A stretch of DNA of 60,000 bases from Tubiluchus corallicola (GCA_030141605.1 JAQGDQ010000031.1:188001-248000); one strand, 5' to 3'; positions 1-13,016 are shown, numbered from the stretch's first letter. The notes: a model not told the origin generated them from the letters alone. Program-made: numbers and translations.

Positions 1-289
1 TAGCTCGGCTTGCGTGCTAATTTTTTTGTTAAATGTTTAATATCCAGTGACCCACTCGCTAATTATAACAATTCATTTTAATAATGGGCCTGATACATTT
101 TTCGTTTCTTGATTAGACTCTAGTCTAGGCTCATAGATTTGTAAGTAAATGTTTTCAATTTACATTAACTTCATTTAGACCTAGTGACAATTTTCAGCTA
201 CTATTTTCCCTTAGAGTTGCTCTACACGAAATAATTTAGGAAAGTGCTTCCCGTTTCGCAAGCGTCTGATTCAGGGAGAAATGATAAGG
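1..289. other. Unassigned sequence, no gene seen
   Basis: A+T-rich sequence with no long open frame, no recognisable exon and no clear repeat. It runs up to the 28-bp minisatellite. Confidence 0.5.
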
Positions 290-625
290 GATACTTTCAT
301 CCTATTTCTCCACAAATGTAGTTCTTCAACAATTTATCCACCATAATAGTTCTACATCCATATCTCCACCATGCTAGTTCTTCAGCCATTTTTCCACTGA
401 AGTAGTTGGTCAGTTATTTCTTCAAAGTGATATTTATTAAACTATTTTCGCGCCAAGGTAGTTCTTCAACCACTTATACTTCGTGGTAGTTCTTTAAAGG
501 TTCCGTCGACCCGGCAGTTCTTCAATCATTTCCTCGGCAGGGTAGTTCTTTAACCATTTAATCTCCATGGTAGTTTCTCAACCATTTCTCCAGCATGGGA
601 GTTCTGCAGTCATTTCTTCACCATG
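290..625. repeat. 28-bp degenerate minisatellite, about 12 units
   Basis: Eleven consecutive units of exactly 28 bp run from 318 to 625 with no register slip, and one more diverged unit lies at 290-317. A typical unit begins GTAGTTCTTCAACC and ends TCTCCACCATG. Units starting at 318, 346, 374, 402, 430, 458, 486, 514, 542, 570 and 598 differ by substitutions only. The array is not coding: short frames through it are stopped at different points. There are no unique spacers, so it is not a CRISPR-like structure. Confidence 0.85.
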
Positions 626-1975
626 CTTTTAATCTCGTTTGGGTTTTTATCGTTGACTGGCGTCGATTTTTTCCATTCCCACTTTGCAGCCCTTTAACTA
701 AGTTAATTTGCAGCTCTTTTGTATTTGAGGTCGTCTTTGTAAAGATTCGTATATGCTATATACAGATTGCTGCATCCACACTGAATCATCAGTAGGGGGT
801 CGTAACCATCTAATGTAAGATCAATTCCAGCAGTTTTTATCAACACGAGTTTTGAAAAAAATGCTTGAACTTGCATCAATACCACTGCTCTCCTTCAATG
901 TTATAAATACCCATAAATTCTTAAAAGATCATTTGAAGAATCCTCATTCAATCTTTTTCTGGATTTAGATCATTTTTAATAACGATTGTAATTTATATAT
1001 GGATTTTGCTTCTGTAATAACTAATGTAATGTTTTTTACCAATGTATGATACAGTTATTATAATAGTCTAATTCCACCCCATTTTTACAATTTAAGATTT
1101 AAAGCCAATTAGAATAAAGCAACCTAAAACAGCAGTTAAAAGTTCTTTTATTAATGTTTGTTTTTATATAAAAAAAAGTCGTACACAATATCACTTTATT
1201 GAACCTTATATCAATAAAAACTGCTGGACCTAGTCTCTGAATTAAATGATAATAGTCTCATTAGTTTCTAACTATAGCACAAATAAGTTTTTATCATAAA
1301 ATTATAGTGTTGGTACGTCGCTGTTAATGATTTACGAAGTTTCAACTTGACTTCTTTAATGCATCGATGTAAATAACTGTAAGACAGGACAAAAAGAAAA
1401 AATGCTAAATGGCAAGGAAGATAGAAATAGCGAATTTTCTGGGTTCGGTGACATAATTTTGCTTTCTCTCATTCGTTTTTCAGTCGTGTTTCTCTAATGT
1501 TTTCATTTCCGTCTTTTCTCTCTTTCCGTCAAAAATTTCAACACTTTGCGTTTGAACTCGTGACTGAAGCAGAAAACGTCAGCTTACGCCATTTTACTTA
1601 CAAGAGAAAGTTTAATGAATATTTATTTCAAATAAAAAGACAAACAAATTTATGATTTGTCTACTCCGCGGAATGTAACAACTCGACTAAATCGCTTTTA
1701 CTTCCTAATTGTTGGCTACTGTTGCATAAAGTTACACAATAACAACGCTAAACATAACAAAACGCTACGCTGCAAGACCTGCGTCGAAAATTTTTCGCGA
1801 TAATGAAAAATTCCGGCTACGTGGAGAGTGCGCGCATCATTGATCATTGGGTAAGTGGGTAGCATTAAAGACAGAGGCAAGATTTATTTACTATCATTTA
1901 ACAGAAACATTAGCACTAACGCTCATTTAGCGACTTACAACAATGTAGGTAAGGTAATATCACACAAATAACATA
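626..1975. other. Non-coding stretch, nothing recognised
   Basis: Only short chance frames of up to 66 residues are present, with no protein-family similarity and no coding signature. There is no tandem repeat or TE terminus that I can support. Confidence 0.4.
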
Positions 1976-1984
1976 TAGGGTATG

Positions 1985-2070
1985 TGCTCTGACGTCTGCA
2001 GCCGCTAGACTCGAACTTAAGATTGCGTGATTGCAGACCGAGATCCAAACCACCCGGCCACCCAACCTAT
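1985..2070 (-). repeat. tRNA-like SINE head or tRNA relic
   Basis: On the minus strand there is an A-box-like TGGCCGGGTGGTT and, about 40 nt further, a B-box-like AGTTCGAGTCTAG, the internal RNA polymerase III promoter pair of tRNAs. The acceptor arms do not pair into a clean 7-bp stem, so this is read as a tRNA-derived SINE head or pseudogene, not a working tRNA. Confidence 0.45.
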
Positions 2071-5000
2071 ATCACTTGATAACTCATCAGGGAGAGGTAG
2101 CCACTTGAACTGACAGATGTCTTGTACCCTCCTGTTTAAACAGGGGGTCATCTTTCGCCACGCAGTGGTCTGAACCCTATCCCAGGTATTTGCCCTGCTA
2201 GATTCACGACCCTAGCCTTTTATATTTCCGAATTAACATGGATTAAAAATGGATGCCTAATAAACGCCGGTTCTCTTAGACTCGTGATGCTCGCGAATTA
2301 AAAATTACACCAAGTTTCTGTTTTTTTTCCATTATTCCACATAAGAGACCCTGTTTTGGGGTTGCTTAAACTTTTTTCGTCTAATATATTAAAAAACCCA
2401 TTTAGCATTTTTTAACAGACGGCTACATTGAAAAACGTGCGTCAATAAATTTCTCTAGATAATGGTGCAGGTTTCTAAAATTAAGAACATTACAGAAGGT
2501 GCAAAGCTGTTTTGTAGCATAAGGGCTATTTTGATGATTTCATTTTAGTATGTACTGGCTTTTTCAAAAGTTCCATATTCTTTTTAAAAATTTGTTAAAC
2601 AAACAATTGCAAGAGGAACCATAACAATAATTCAACTACCGAGTCTACGATTCATAAGAATTTTCGTAGCATAAAATCCCCATAAATCTCTTAAAATTAA
2701 TTTACTACAAAACGGCATATTTAATCATGGAGTGATTTTCTAGAGTCTATCTGGTAACAGCAAAAAAACGACATAAAACTTTAAATGAAGATTCAAAATG
2801 ACTCTCGATTACTGAGTAAAAATTGAAAATCATCTTAATCGGGGACTTTTGAAAGATCTTGTATACATATCTAGTTATAAACTTGATGATATGTAAGATT
2901 AATAAGACTACGTAAAAACAAGAATTTATGGTAGAATTTATTATTGGCATATATATATACATTATACAATAATGATTACTTTCTGTTCAATGCTGGGTGA
3001 TTTGCCAGCTTAAGCACACCTGTAATTAGCCCTCAGGCAACTTGCGCAGGTAAAATCTCACGCACACTTGCAATTTTAACATTTGACCTAGATTTATTCT
3101 CTTTGCGAGAGCTCGTCCACTGAAAGGTCGTTAACCTCGCCATGGCCAGTGGTCATGATCCGATTCTGATTTTCAGATCTTAATATCTTCAGTTGGCGCA
3201 CGTCATGCGGAAATGGTTTTGATGTTCTCTGGCAAACAGTTATTGTTGTTGCCAGATTGTTTAATAATACCTATTCTGAGTAAGTTCCAGGGTTGCTATT
3301 TGTAAGCATTCTTGCTCGGTACGATACCAGAAAGATTTTAAGGTCTTTGCTCAATCTTATTTGCACGGGATGCAGCCTTTGTCAATCACCGTTCTGTACT
3401 TTTCTTCTATTACTCTTTTTAATTTTTATTTTTACGCTTATTTCAGTACATAAAAAGTACCATAAAATAATAAACAAAGCTTTGTTAAAAATCACAATTA
3501 AAAATATTACTACAAGACAAAGAAAATAAGTATTTACAGAAAGAACAGATAATTAGTAAGCTAAATATGTAAAACAGAGTTAGTAAGTGTATATTTCCAA
3601 TGGACGGAAGTATTAGAAGCTAAAATGACATCAATATTAAGAATAAAACTACGTACGACTTTGTTACTTGAATTTAAAACTCGCTGACGAAAGCTAAAAG
3701 TATTTTTACGTAAAGTGACTTTAAAACGATTACAAACAACATATACTAGATGCTGTAGTGTCCCTATGGTAAGCAAAAACTTCTCTGCTTGTTTGTGATA
3801 TTTTTTCTATTCAAACTTTTCCAAGTTTCACAATTTTTGTTGTTCTTTTTCTTGTTTTACAGCCTGTTGTAGTTTAATTTTTGTTCATCTTTTCTTTCGC
3901 TATTTCACATGTTTTTGCACAGCCTTATCCCTTATTTTAACGCATGTCATCACTCTCATCCTTCTCCTTTAAAATTTTCGTAATTCCGCAAATAATCCAA
4001 TACATATTTCACTTCAAACGTAATAAAATATTGGCTAAGCTATTTGTTCCTACGTTATTGACGCTATCACTTTCAGTTCGTATCCTCTTTACTTATGTTT
4101 ATTTCTCTTTTAAAAGGCCTTTACTGCAGTCACGTTTGTAGTTTTTTTACAGAAAATTTTTGCAGACAAAACTTGACGTAGGCCCATTTAAAAACGATAT
4201 ACCTAGAGACACAGTGACCCAATTGTAACAAATTTCTCTCGCTGCTTTGAACCTGAACCTACGTATAACATTATAATTAAAGTTGACACTTTAAGGAAGG
4301 TGCGATTAACTTAAATGAACAACTATATAGGTCAGCGGTGATGGGCGAACCTTGTCAACAGCAGTGGACGAACCCGGCCCGGAATTATGCATACCAAAAA
4401 TATTAGGTTTTCGTTTCTCCATTAATGTTACTTACAAGATGCATTAATCGAGTTTCCTTAAGTTTTTGACTTTAGCAGGAAACTTTGAGTTTAACTCTAC
4501 CCAAAGGGTTGTACAAATTCAGGACATAAAATCAAATGCACTCAAAACGGCTCTAAATAAAATCTTAATGTCTTTTCTGTTAATGCTAAATTATTTGTAG
4601 TTTATGCTATCTTTGTCTATGTCTTATGGTTTGTTTATTTTGTTAATATATATTATATGTACATAACGTATATCTTTGTCAACTGTTAAATTTACAAACA
4701 TTAATTGTAGTTTATGTCTACCTGTATCTATGTATTTATACGTTGTACTTACTATTTAAGAATATAGTTTTTATCGCTATACACACCACCCTCATCTCTC
4801 TCCATTCTTCGCGCTATATTTTCCCAAGTACAACTATTAGTACAACTAACCTTTTTTCTTCTTTTTCTTCACATTTTCGGAAAGCTTTTACAAGCTCTCA
4901 GCTTCTTCAGCTTTCTGCAGTACAATATGTACGACCTATGTAAATTTTTCTCATTTAATGTTAATTATTTCACTATTTTGGTTTTTTTATTTTTGTGTAT

Positions 5001-6396
5001 GTATTTATTCTGTAGTGTTGTACAGATGTGGAAAATAAATCACAATTGCAATTACAAAATGCTTAAAAGCGAAAACAATGTCTACGCTCACTTGCTTTGC
5101 AATTAGCTAATAAATGGTTTCTTAATCATTCTGCTAAACTCAATCCATCCCTATAGTTCTTTCGTCCTCGTGGCCTATTTTAATGCATAGTGTCATTTTT
5201 ATGTTTTCAAAGTACGTTACCGTGCTTGGTGTATAGAGTCATTTAGCCTTTAAGCTTTCTGTGGGGTTAAGTGCTAAGTTCACTTGCTGTCTCATTAGGT
5301 CAAAATATTGCTCTACACCTCCAGGGAACATGTAGTGGTGTGTCTTAACGTTAAAACTGTTTTATTGCCCACTACTGCTATGCGGTAGTGTATAATGTAC
5401 ATGTTAACCAAAAGCTAGTAAGTTCTTGTATGACGATATCTGAAAAATTAATCCAATATTTTTTAGTAAAGCATCCTAATTTCCTAAAAGCTTTTAAGTA
5501 TCTATACGTACAGTTATGTATTTTCCATTTACAGAATTGAACATACAGTTTATTTGAGGCATCGTTGTGTTACTTAATTATTTATTATATGCAACTTATT
5601 TCCTATCCGTTCATGTCTTTTCTTCACAAAAATGCGTAATTCACTCAGAACGCATAACTTACTGCAACCCTGTTGGAATTATTCATTTCTTTATAATTAA
5701 ATTAAAATTTCAATCATAATTTCATATTTTAACTTATTATGAAAATTCGAAACGACACTTCTACTGCCTTTGCATTTCTGCTGGTTTTCCATACTAAAAC
5801 AGTAGTTTGCTAAACGACGTGGAACGCTGTGCATGATATTGCTGTGGGTTTGCATTGTGCTTTGTGGGCGCTTGGCTATTATAACAACATGTTTAATAAT
5901 ATTGTTACCAATATCATGCAGCAACAAAGCTAAACTCTACTCTTAACCTAACGTATGATTAGCTAGTTTTTAGCTAATTAAACGACGTAGACGGATTCAA
6001 TTTTCAAACGTACAGCAAGGGATAAACAAGAGCACTTTCACATTGATGTGGTTCACTACGTTGTTTTCTTGCACAACTGGATTATTTAAAGCATCTGCTT
6101 TGCAGGTTAATTGGCGAGTAGTCTACAGGTCACCCATCCAAGACTTATTACACATTTTAAATGCGAGCAGCATTTCTACTTATCACTAATTTGGCAACTA
6201 GTTGATTGAGCGGATTGCAAAGCTTATCCATCTAATCTGTATGCTTTTTGGAATTACTTTTTTGCAAATCTCTCGGTAAACAGTGTCGTGTGAAAGGGCT
6301 CTTATGTTTGTGGCGTTTGTATAGCACACAGAGCTGTAGCTCTACCTCAAAACGTAACACTTAACAACATTTTTACAATTTTTATTATTTATTTCG
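2071..6396. other. Long non-coding stretch upstream of the tandem gene pair
   Basis: About 4.3 kb with only short frames (60-78 residues) of biased, hydrophobic A+T-driven composition. No domain, splice-linked exon or TE protein was recognised. It should hold the promoter and any 5' exon of the gene starting near 6.5 kb, but I cannot point to a TATA box. Confidence 0.4.
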
Positions 6397-6531
6397 ATGG
6401 ACGTTTTTCTATTTTGTTCAGTGACGACAACTTTGATTAAACGTTTACTGTTATGAGCAGTTTAGTGAATAATGAATTCACACAGACGATTTTGCTCTTT
6501 GCCACAGGGAATGTCAACAGTTTTCTAATAA

Positions 6532-9435
6532 ATGCCCCATTTATTGAAGGTATTGACCCTAGCAGTAGCTCAACAAGAATTTGGTGGTGGATTCCAAGCC
6601 CTCCAAAGACTAGATGCAGAAAACAAGTACTTTAGAGAAAACCAGGGAAAAGTCCGTGTCGTTCCAGATCTTTCAAACGTCGGACCAAGATTTGCCGGTG
6701 GTCCGCCGAACAGGGGTCCACAACAACAAGGAGGGCAGGATGGCCAACCTGCATTTAGTGGACCTGCATTTAACCAGCCACGACAATTTCTGGGTGGCCA
6801 ATTTGTTCCCCCTTCAAAAATAATAACTCAGGGCGCGAACGATCAATCTGGCAGGCCACAAGCAGGACAAGAACAAAGACAAAGCCAAATTTCGAATGGA
6901 AGAGCACTTGCTTCACCAAGACAGCCACTTCCTCCAGGCCAAGAAAGACGCTCTTTTCCACAGGCTAGTCCACAATTGCCTGCCCAGTTCTCTAATGGAC
7001 GGGTACTTCAACAACCTCAATTTGGTCCACTGCGAGGAAATGAATATGGAGGATTTGGCTTAAGTGATAGCTTTGCTACTGGTCCCGGTGGTCAAATTGA
7101 CCAAAGCAGTCTTCCATCATCTACGTTTACGTCTTACCGACCATATGGATTCCAACCGCCTCCACCACAGCCACAACCGCAACAAGAATTCCAAACTGAA
7201 CAAGGGCGCCACCAGCAAGGTGGAAGAGGTGTTTTCCGCCCATTTGTTGCAGATGAACAACAACTGGACAGTGAGGACGCCCAGGCTTTGCAGCAGGGAC
7301 GGTTTACACAGTTTGATGGAAAACCATTCAATCACATTCGGCAACAGTTAGGACCAGTTGACACTGTACATGGGCAAAAAGTTGGCCAACAAGCTCCTCC
7401 GAATCAAAGATCTCCGATTCCTGATCAGCCTGTATACATTGAACTAGAATCCGGAGAAGAAGGCGAACAACCTCTTCTGCCAAGGTAAGACTGAGATTTG
7501 TTGCAATTAGATTAAGTTCGAATAATTTTACTTTCTCGTTATGAAAATACATTTTAGTGCATTTTATCATTTTTACGAAATTTTGTAGTGGATAACAGTT
7601 CACCGTATTAAATGTTACTGTTTGTTCGTTTATTATTTGTTTGTACAACTTTGCTTCAGTCAATTATCAAAGTCCAATTCACAATTAACCATAATCATTT
7701 GTTTTGTTGTAAACTCTGAGCCTAAAATTATCACGTTTTATTTTATAGAAAAAAACCGCCTGTGGGTGTGGCGCCGCCACTGCCATCCAGACAAGAACGC
7801 CCTCAATTCGAGAACGATCAACAACGATTTGTACCTCAGACCCAATTCAGATTAAATGACAACGTGTTTGCACAACAAGGACGGCCCCAGTTTGGTCTAC
7901 CGCAAAATGAAAATACTTTTATAGCACCACGATCTCAGCCTGGTCCATTACAGCCAAGTAACAGAGTACCTCAACATTTATTACAACATGGAGACACTGG
8001 TGTGGGACAGCAGTTTGCACCCCCGCCTGAACTTCAACTTCAACCTCAGAACGACAACAGGTTTGGACCACAACAGTTCGTTCCTCAGCAACCTCAATTT
8101 CAGAACCCTGGAACTGGAGCACAGCAATTACTACCACAACAAAATCAGCCACCATTGAATATTGCAGCACAACCTGAACGGCCACCAGTGAATCTAGCAG
8201 GGGAGGAAACTCAGCTGTGGCAACAAACAAAACCGGAATCTCCATTTGTTTCCCCAACTGGTCAATTCCGCAACCCTTATCAACAGGTCCCATCTGAGCA
8301 AAAACAACCTGAGTCCTTCACACTTAACGTTGGGACGGGCGGCGATCGAGATATTGCAGAAAAAGCGAAACTGTACAATCCGTTTACAACAACCACCACT
8401 GCTAGAACACCATCAACAACGACTACCGCTTTCACTCCATACCCTGCTTGGTCGGAGGAAAAACCAAGTGGACACAAATCACTAAACATTTACAATCCAT
8501 GGACAACGACTACGTTAGATCCAAACACACCATTCAATCCTTATAAAAAAGTTGCTCTGGAAGAGCAGCCAATTTTTGTGCCTTATCGTTCGAGAGACCA
8601 ACCAACAACAAAGCGACCAACACGCCGTCCATGGACACCACCACCAACCACAACCACCACACGGCGACCATGGACGCCACCACCAACGACAACAACTGCA
8701 TCGCGGAGAGTGTTTACCCGTCGACCGACCACATCGATACGCTATGTTCCAGTGTCAACTACGCCTAGATGGGGTCCTCCAGTAACAACACCATCCACAA
8801 CTCTTCGACCTTGGACACCACCATCAACGACGACGACTACAACTACAACTCGAGCTCCTGTGTTCATCACTCGCCAGCCCCTGCCACCAACTCGGTATCA
8901 ACCAGGGCATGAAATGCCTGTAGTTGTTGGCACTGCATCAGAAGTACCTTTGGCACCTACAGCATTCAGAGATAATAGACACTTAATCGTCACAGACTTT
9001 GTACGTGAAACCAATGCTCCTGATACTACTACCAAACATATTACTACAACAACTACTCCAACAACAACAACTTCACCATCTACCGCCCCTACAACAACCA
9101 CTGTTCTACAAAAGATACCAGAAAAGAAGCCTGCTATACCAAGCATTCCTTTCTTTGAGGTAGAAAGACCTGTTATTGCTTATCCAGCTACCCGTAGGGA
9201 GCGTCCAACCACTACGTCCACCAGAGCGACAACTACAACGACAACAACAACAACAACAACACGTCGACCTACGACCACCACTGTTACAACTACAACTACT
9301 GCCCCGAGACTTCGACCTCAACCAGTAGCAGTAGCCGCGCCTAAAGAAGAAACAGTCAAGAAGCCTGGGGCATCCGGGTTGTCAAGCAACAATCTTAACT
9401 GTGGAGCTTACTGCAAATATTTCAAATTTGCTTAG
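6532..9435 (+). CDS. Secreted-looking Gln/Pro- and Thr-rich protein with C-terminal NCGAYCKYF motif (copy A)
   Basis: Two exons, 6532-7484 and 7749-9435, join at a phase-2 GT-AG intron and give 879 residues. The start MPHLLKVLTLAVAQ looks like the end of a signal peptide. Residues about 15-520 are low-complexity and rich in Gln, Pro, Gly and Phe. Residues about 530-860 are Thr-rich and mucin-like, with repeats such as RRPWTPPPTTTT and aromatic-NP-aromatic motifs (YNPF, YNPW, FNPY). The only two cysteines sit in the last residues, NCGAYCKYF, four apart, and could form one disulfide. No known catalytic or folded domain is visible. A structural role in an extracellular matrix, cuticle, mucus or adhesive is inference from composition. 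The 5' end is uncertain: an in-frame TAA directly precedes the ATG, and AAG|GT at 6549/6550 could be a splice acceptor joining a short upstream exon (for example MDVFLFCS at 6397-6420). A polyadenylation signal AATAAA lies at 10008-10013. The copy at 10.2 kb is its tandem paralogue. Confidence 0.75.
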
Positions 9436-10157
9436 ATACTTCTAACAGTTCTAGCAGTTATAAATATATTTTATTCCTTAGGTTATCACATTATTGTCAA
9501 AAAGTTTGAACTTTTCATTCTTTCATTAGCATCCTTCTTTAAATTATTTTTACTTGAATATTTCATCGCATTGTAAGTATCATTACATCTAAATGTGCAT
9601 CAGTATATCAATTATCATAATTATCGTTTTAGATTTAGGATATTCTGGCAAGTAGAATGAATTTGCTCAAACGTGTCAGGGTTCTTTTCATTACTTGTAC
9701 ATTAGTTATGCGTATTAATTGCTAAAAAGAAAAAACAGTCTCCTAATTGCTCATGTCAGAATTATCACGCTGCATTTGCGGTGCATTGGCTGAACCAGTT
9801 CTTTTCTATTTTTCTAATTATTTTAATTTCAGTTACTCACAATGACATTGCTCAACATTTTAAGTATTGTAGGTTTCTTACAGTATTTGCACATTTACGT
9901 TTGATTTTCTTCTCATTTTTAATAGCAAATAACACGTTGTATGTGTATATTTTTCATAGTTTTATATTTTCTTTCATTAATTATTGTATAATTGTGGTAT
10001 TTATGACAATAAATATTTCGATCCCCAGTCTTTATTTTGTGCTCTAATTTTTTTCATTATCACAATAACGAGTTACTAGTATTAATATTAATATCACGAA
10101 AGCTGTAGTAGCTGTTTGCAAAGCAGGTCACTGGTGTTTCCTACAAGGTTCTTATAA
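9436..10157. other. Spacer between the tandem paralogues; 3' UTR of copy A
   Basis: A+T-rich spacer of 722 bp. AATAAA at 10008-10013 is the best polyadenylation signal for copy A. The short frame at 9781-10047 is hydrophobic and A+T-driven and is not judged to be a gene. If copy B has its own promoter, it must lie here. Confidence 0.5.
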
Positions 10158-13016
10158 ATGCAACCATGTTTCTTAAAGGTGGCGACTCTAGCAGCAGCAC
10201 AGAACTTCCCAAGTTTCGGCGGAAGAAGTTCCTCTCAGCCATACAGTATAGGAAGTGCCAGTCCGGTTCAAGGTTTTCAGTCGTCCAACCCGCAATATGT
10301 GGTTCCTCGAGGAAGCAGGTCATTCGGAATTCAGCAACCAGGACAGTTTGGACAGACGCAGCAACAGCAGCAGCCTCAATTCACTGGAACGTTTGGCTTC
10401 TCCCAGCCAAATCAGCAAGTAGGACAAAGTCAATCTAGTCCATTTGCTGTACAAGGAGGACAACAAGCATTTCCATCCAGCCAATTGGGTGGTTCTCGGG
10501 CGTTTTCATTTCCACAAACCACCCAACAATTTCCACCTCAAGAGCAAGCATCCCAGTCCTTCGGAAGTCGACCACCCGGACAGTCATTCCAGGTGAACGT
10601 ACCAAAGTTGAATAACTTGCCCACACCTGATCTGAACTTCGGGAACAATCCTGGAGCAAATATCCGTTTTCCAGTCCACAGCTCACAACCACCCCAATTT
10701 AGCTTTCAGCAATCACAGGATCAAGGACGAGGTTTGTTCACACCATCAAGATCACAACAAGACCTGGCTAGTGGTCTGTTCACATCGTCAAGATCACAAC
10801 AAGATCAGTCCCGCGGTTCGTTCACACCTGCAAGATCAGGCGACCTTCCAGATTCTTTAGCAAGAAGCGTCCAGCCTCAGCTGTCTGATTTCACAGATTC
10901 ACAAAGCACAGTGGGGTAAGATATTTTTGATAATCTAATTTTAAGGTCTTCAAAAATAGATACATGATGATGTATGCTTGGGAAATTAAGCAACCATAAG
11001 CCCTGTTACTGAGAGAAAAGTTACCTTTAGGCATCTACTGCATTCCTTATACTATATTTCTTGTGCAATGTAGAGAGAGGACGTGTATGCATCTAAAAGT
11101 AGCTAAGACACGTCTGCTTGTCCAGTGTCTTACTTTAGATAATTAAACTTAATAATTGGCTGGATTCCATCCACAACCATCTACACATTTTTAGAGTATC
11201 CTAGAGTGATAGATCTTGGCTTGCAGAATGTCAAACTGTATAAAACTTCATCACTAACGTTGCACATCATCACCTTTACCATCACCATCATTATCATTAC
11301 CATAATCATAATCATCTTCTTTTTCACTATCGTCATCGTCATCATCATTGTACTGTAAGTAATTAGTATTGATAGTTTAATGAATGAGATGAAGAAAGAA
11401 AAGCAAATAGTTTACTGCCAAAACACAAGACTTTTTTGGTTCTCCGAGATTTCGGATTTTACAATTTTATTGGGAATTTTTGTCGTGTACATTTCCTAAA
11501 CCCGAGTATCCGCAAAATAATACAGCGTTGGCTCTAAGAAAAACTGTTTGTGTTTCCTTTTTCGTCCTAGATAAATACACCAAAGTTGAACATGTGGCTA
11601 TACGTACATATTTAACAATTAATAACTGATTTGTTTTCTAGGCAAGTTGGACAATTTTCACAGCCATCCGAATTCTCACAATTTGGAAGGGAACAACAGG
11701 TATCTCCATCTATCCAACAACAGTCAGTTGGTCGTGGTAGAGGACTATCTGTGTCTGCACCTGGACCAGTCTATGCTCAACAACCAGCAACTGGTCGTGG
11801 CAGGGGAGTATCTGTATTCACTCAACCAACACAAACGAGCAGTTTGGGTGCCTCGCCTGATTTTACTTCTGCCCTGCAACAAGGTCCAAGAAGTTTCCAA
11901 CACAATCTTGCCACAGGAAGAGCGTCCGACCAAGGTTTGTCCGACTTAAGGAGACTTCAGTCTGGCTTTGGAAACACAGGTGTGGGTATTGTCCAATACC
12001 CAACAACACCACCAACTACAACAACATCGGATAGGCCAGTTTCCTTCAAGATTAATGTCGGCAGTGACAGTGACCATATTCTTGATGACGACAGTGGGAC
12101 AAACTTATACAATCCGTGGACAAAATCGACACCAAAGCCGACTGCCTCGCCCGGTTCATTCTACAATCCTTTCACAACTAGGGTGCCAAGAATCCCAAAC
12201 AGGCTTTCTAGGACTGAGGAGCAACCGAAAAAACTGGTTCCTTTTAACCCTTACCGCAAATCTACGAGGGATGATGAAGACAAAAAGCAAGTTGATTCAG
12301 CGAAGAAACAGTTCGCGTTTTTCAATCCTTATGCGAAACCCAAACCAGAAGAAAAAACAGATCATGTCCTTGATGTCATCAAGCAACGTGCTTTTGCCCC
12401 CTTTAGACCATTTTCTCGACCAACCACAAGTACCACAACCACACCAACAACGACGACAACAACAAAACCAACTACGACCACTACTGTTTACAAACCTCCA
12501 AGAAGAATTGTGACCCAACGTCCTTTTGTTCGTCCTTCAGTTACAACACCAACACAACGTCCTTTCGTGACAGCAAGACCAGTTGCTAACAACCGAAGAG
12601 GATTCGTCTGGCCACAGACTACTAGAAGAGCCTTTGCAATTACGACGACATCACCTAGACGTTATGTTACCCAGCAAACGAAGGCCACGTCCCCAACTCC
12701 AACGCGCGTTACTTACAGGCCAAGCCCCTTGACGTTTCGACGATTCCTGTCAACAACAACAGCAACGACAACAACAGTAAGGCCGTCAACGACTGCGACA
12801 CGCCTTACAACCACAACCCAAGCTCGCCGTACAAGCACAGGCAATAATCTATTCGCATTTTTCGCTGGAACAAAACAAAAAGAAACGACCACAACCACTA
12901 CCTCCTCGCCCGGTTTTAGAACAACAACTAGAAAATCGTCCAGAAAATTTGCAGCTCCAACGATTTCAAAGAGTGATATTAACTGCGGTGCATACTGTAA
13001 ATACTTTCTTTCATAG
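10158..13016 (+). CDS. Secreted-looking Gln/Ser- and Thr-rich protein with C-terminal NCGAYCKYF motif (copy B)
   Basis: Two exons, 10158-10915 and 11642-13016, join at a phase-2 GT-AG intron and give 710 residues. The layout matches copy A: a start MQPCFLKVATLAAAQ resembling a signal-peptide end, a Gln/Ser/Pro/Phe-rich first half, an intron in the same phase, a Thr-rich second half and the ending INCGAYCKYF. Internal repeats include GLFTPSRSQQD/GLFTSSRSQQD in exon 1 and two GRGRG-(L/V)SV blocks early in exon 2. Around residues 385-480 lies a segment colinear with copy A (FKINVG against FTLNVG, then YNPW, FYNPF, FNPYRK, FFNPYA), the best-conserved internal part. Besides the two C-terminal cysteines, one more lies in the putative leader. 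As in copy A, TAA precedes the ATG and AAG|GT near 10179 could be an acceptor, so the N-terminus is provisional. AATAAA occurs at 13385-13390 and 13396-13401. Function unknown; an extracellular structural role is inferred. Confidence 0.75.
11268..11352. repeat. Imperfect CAT/ATC trinucleotide repeat in the copy B intron
   Basis: A run of CATCATCACC, ATCATTATC and GTCATCGTC type triplets in the intron between the two coding exons. Simple-sequence DNA with no coding signal. Confidence 0.7.

Noticed and set aside
290-625. Regular 28-bp repeats resembling a CRISPR array
   Set aside because: The repeats are directly adjacent with no unique spacers, units are diverged, and the genome is an animal nuclear one.
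5697-5927. Minus-strand frame of 76 residues
   Set aside because: No family similarity, no signal peptide, and a random-looking composition in A+T-rich DNA.
7919-9321. Several minus-strand frames of 69-124 residues opposite the copy A gene
   Set aside because: They are antisense shadows of Gln/Thr codon runs (Val- and Cys-rich translations) and lack independent coding evidence.
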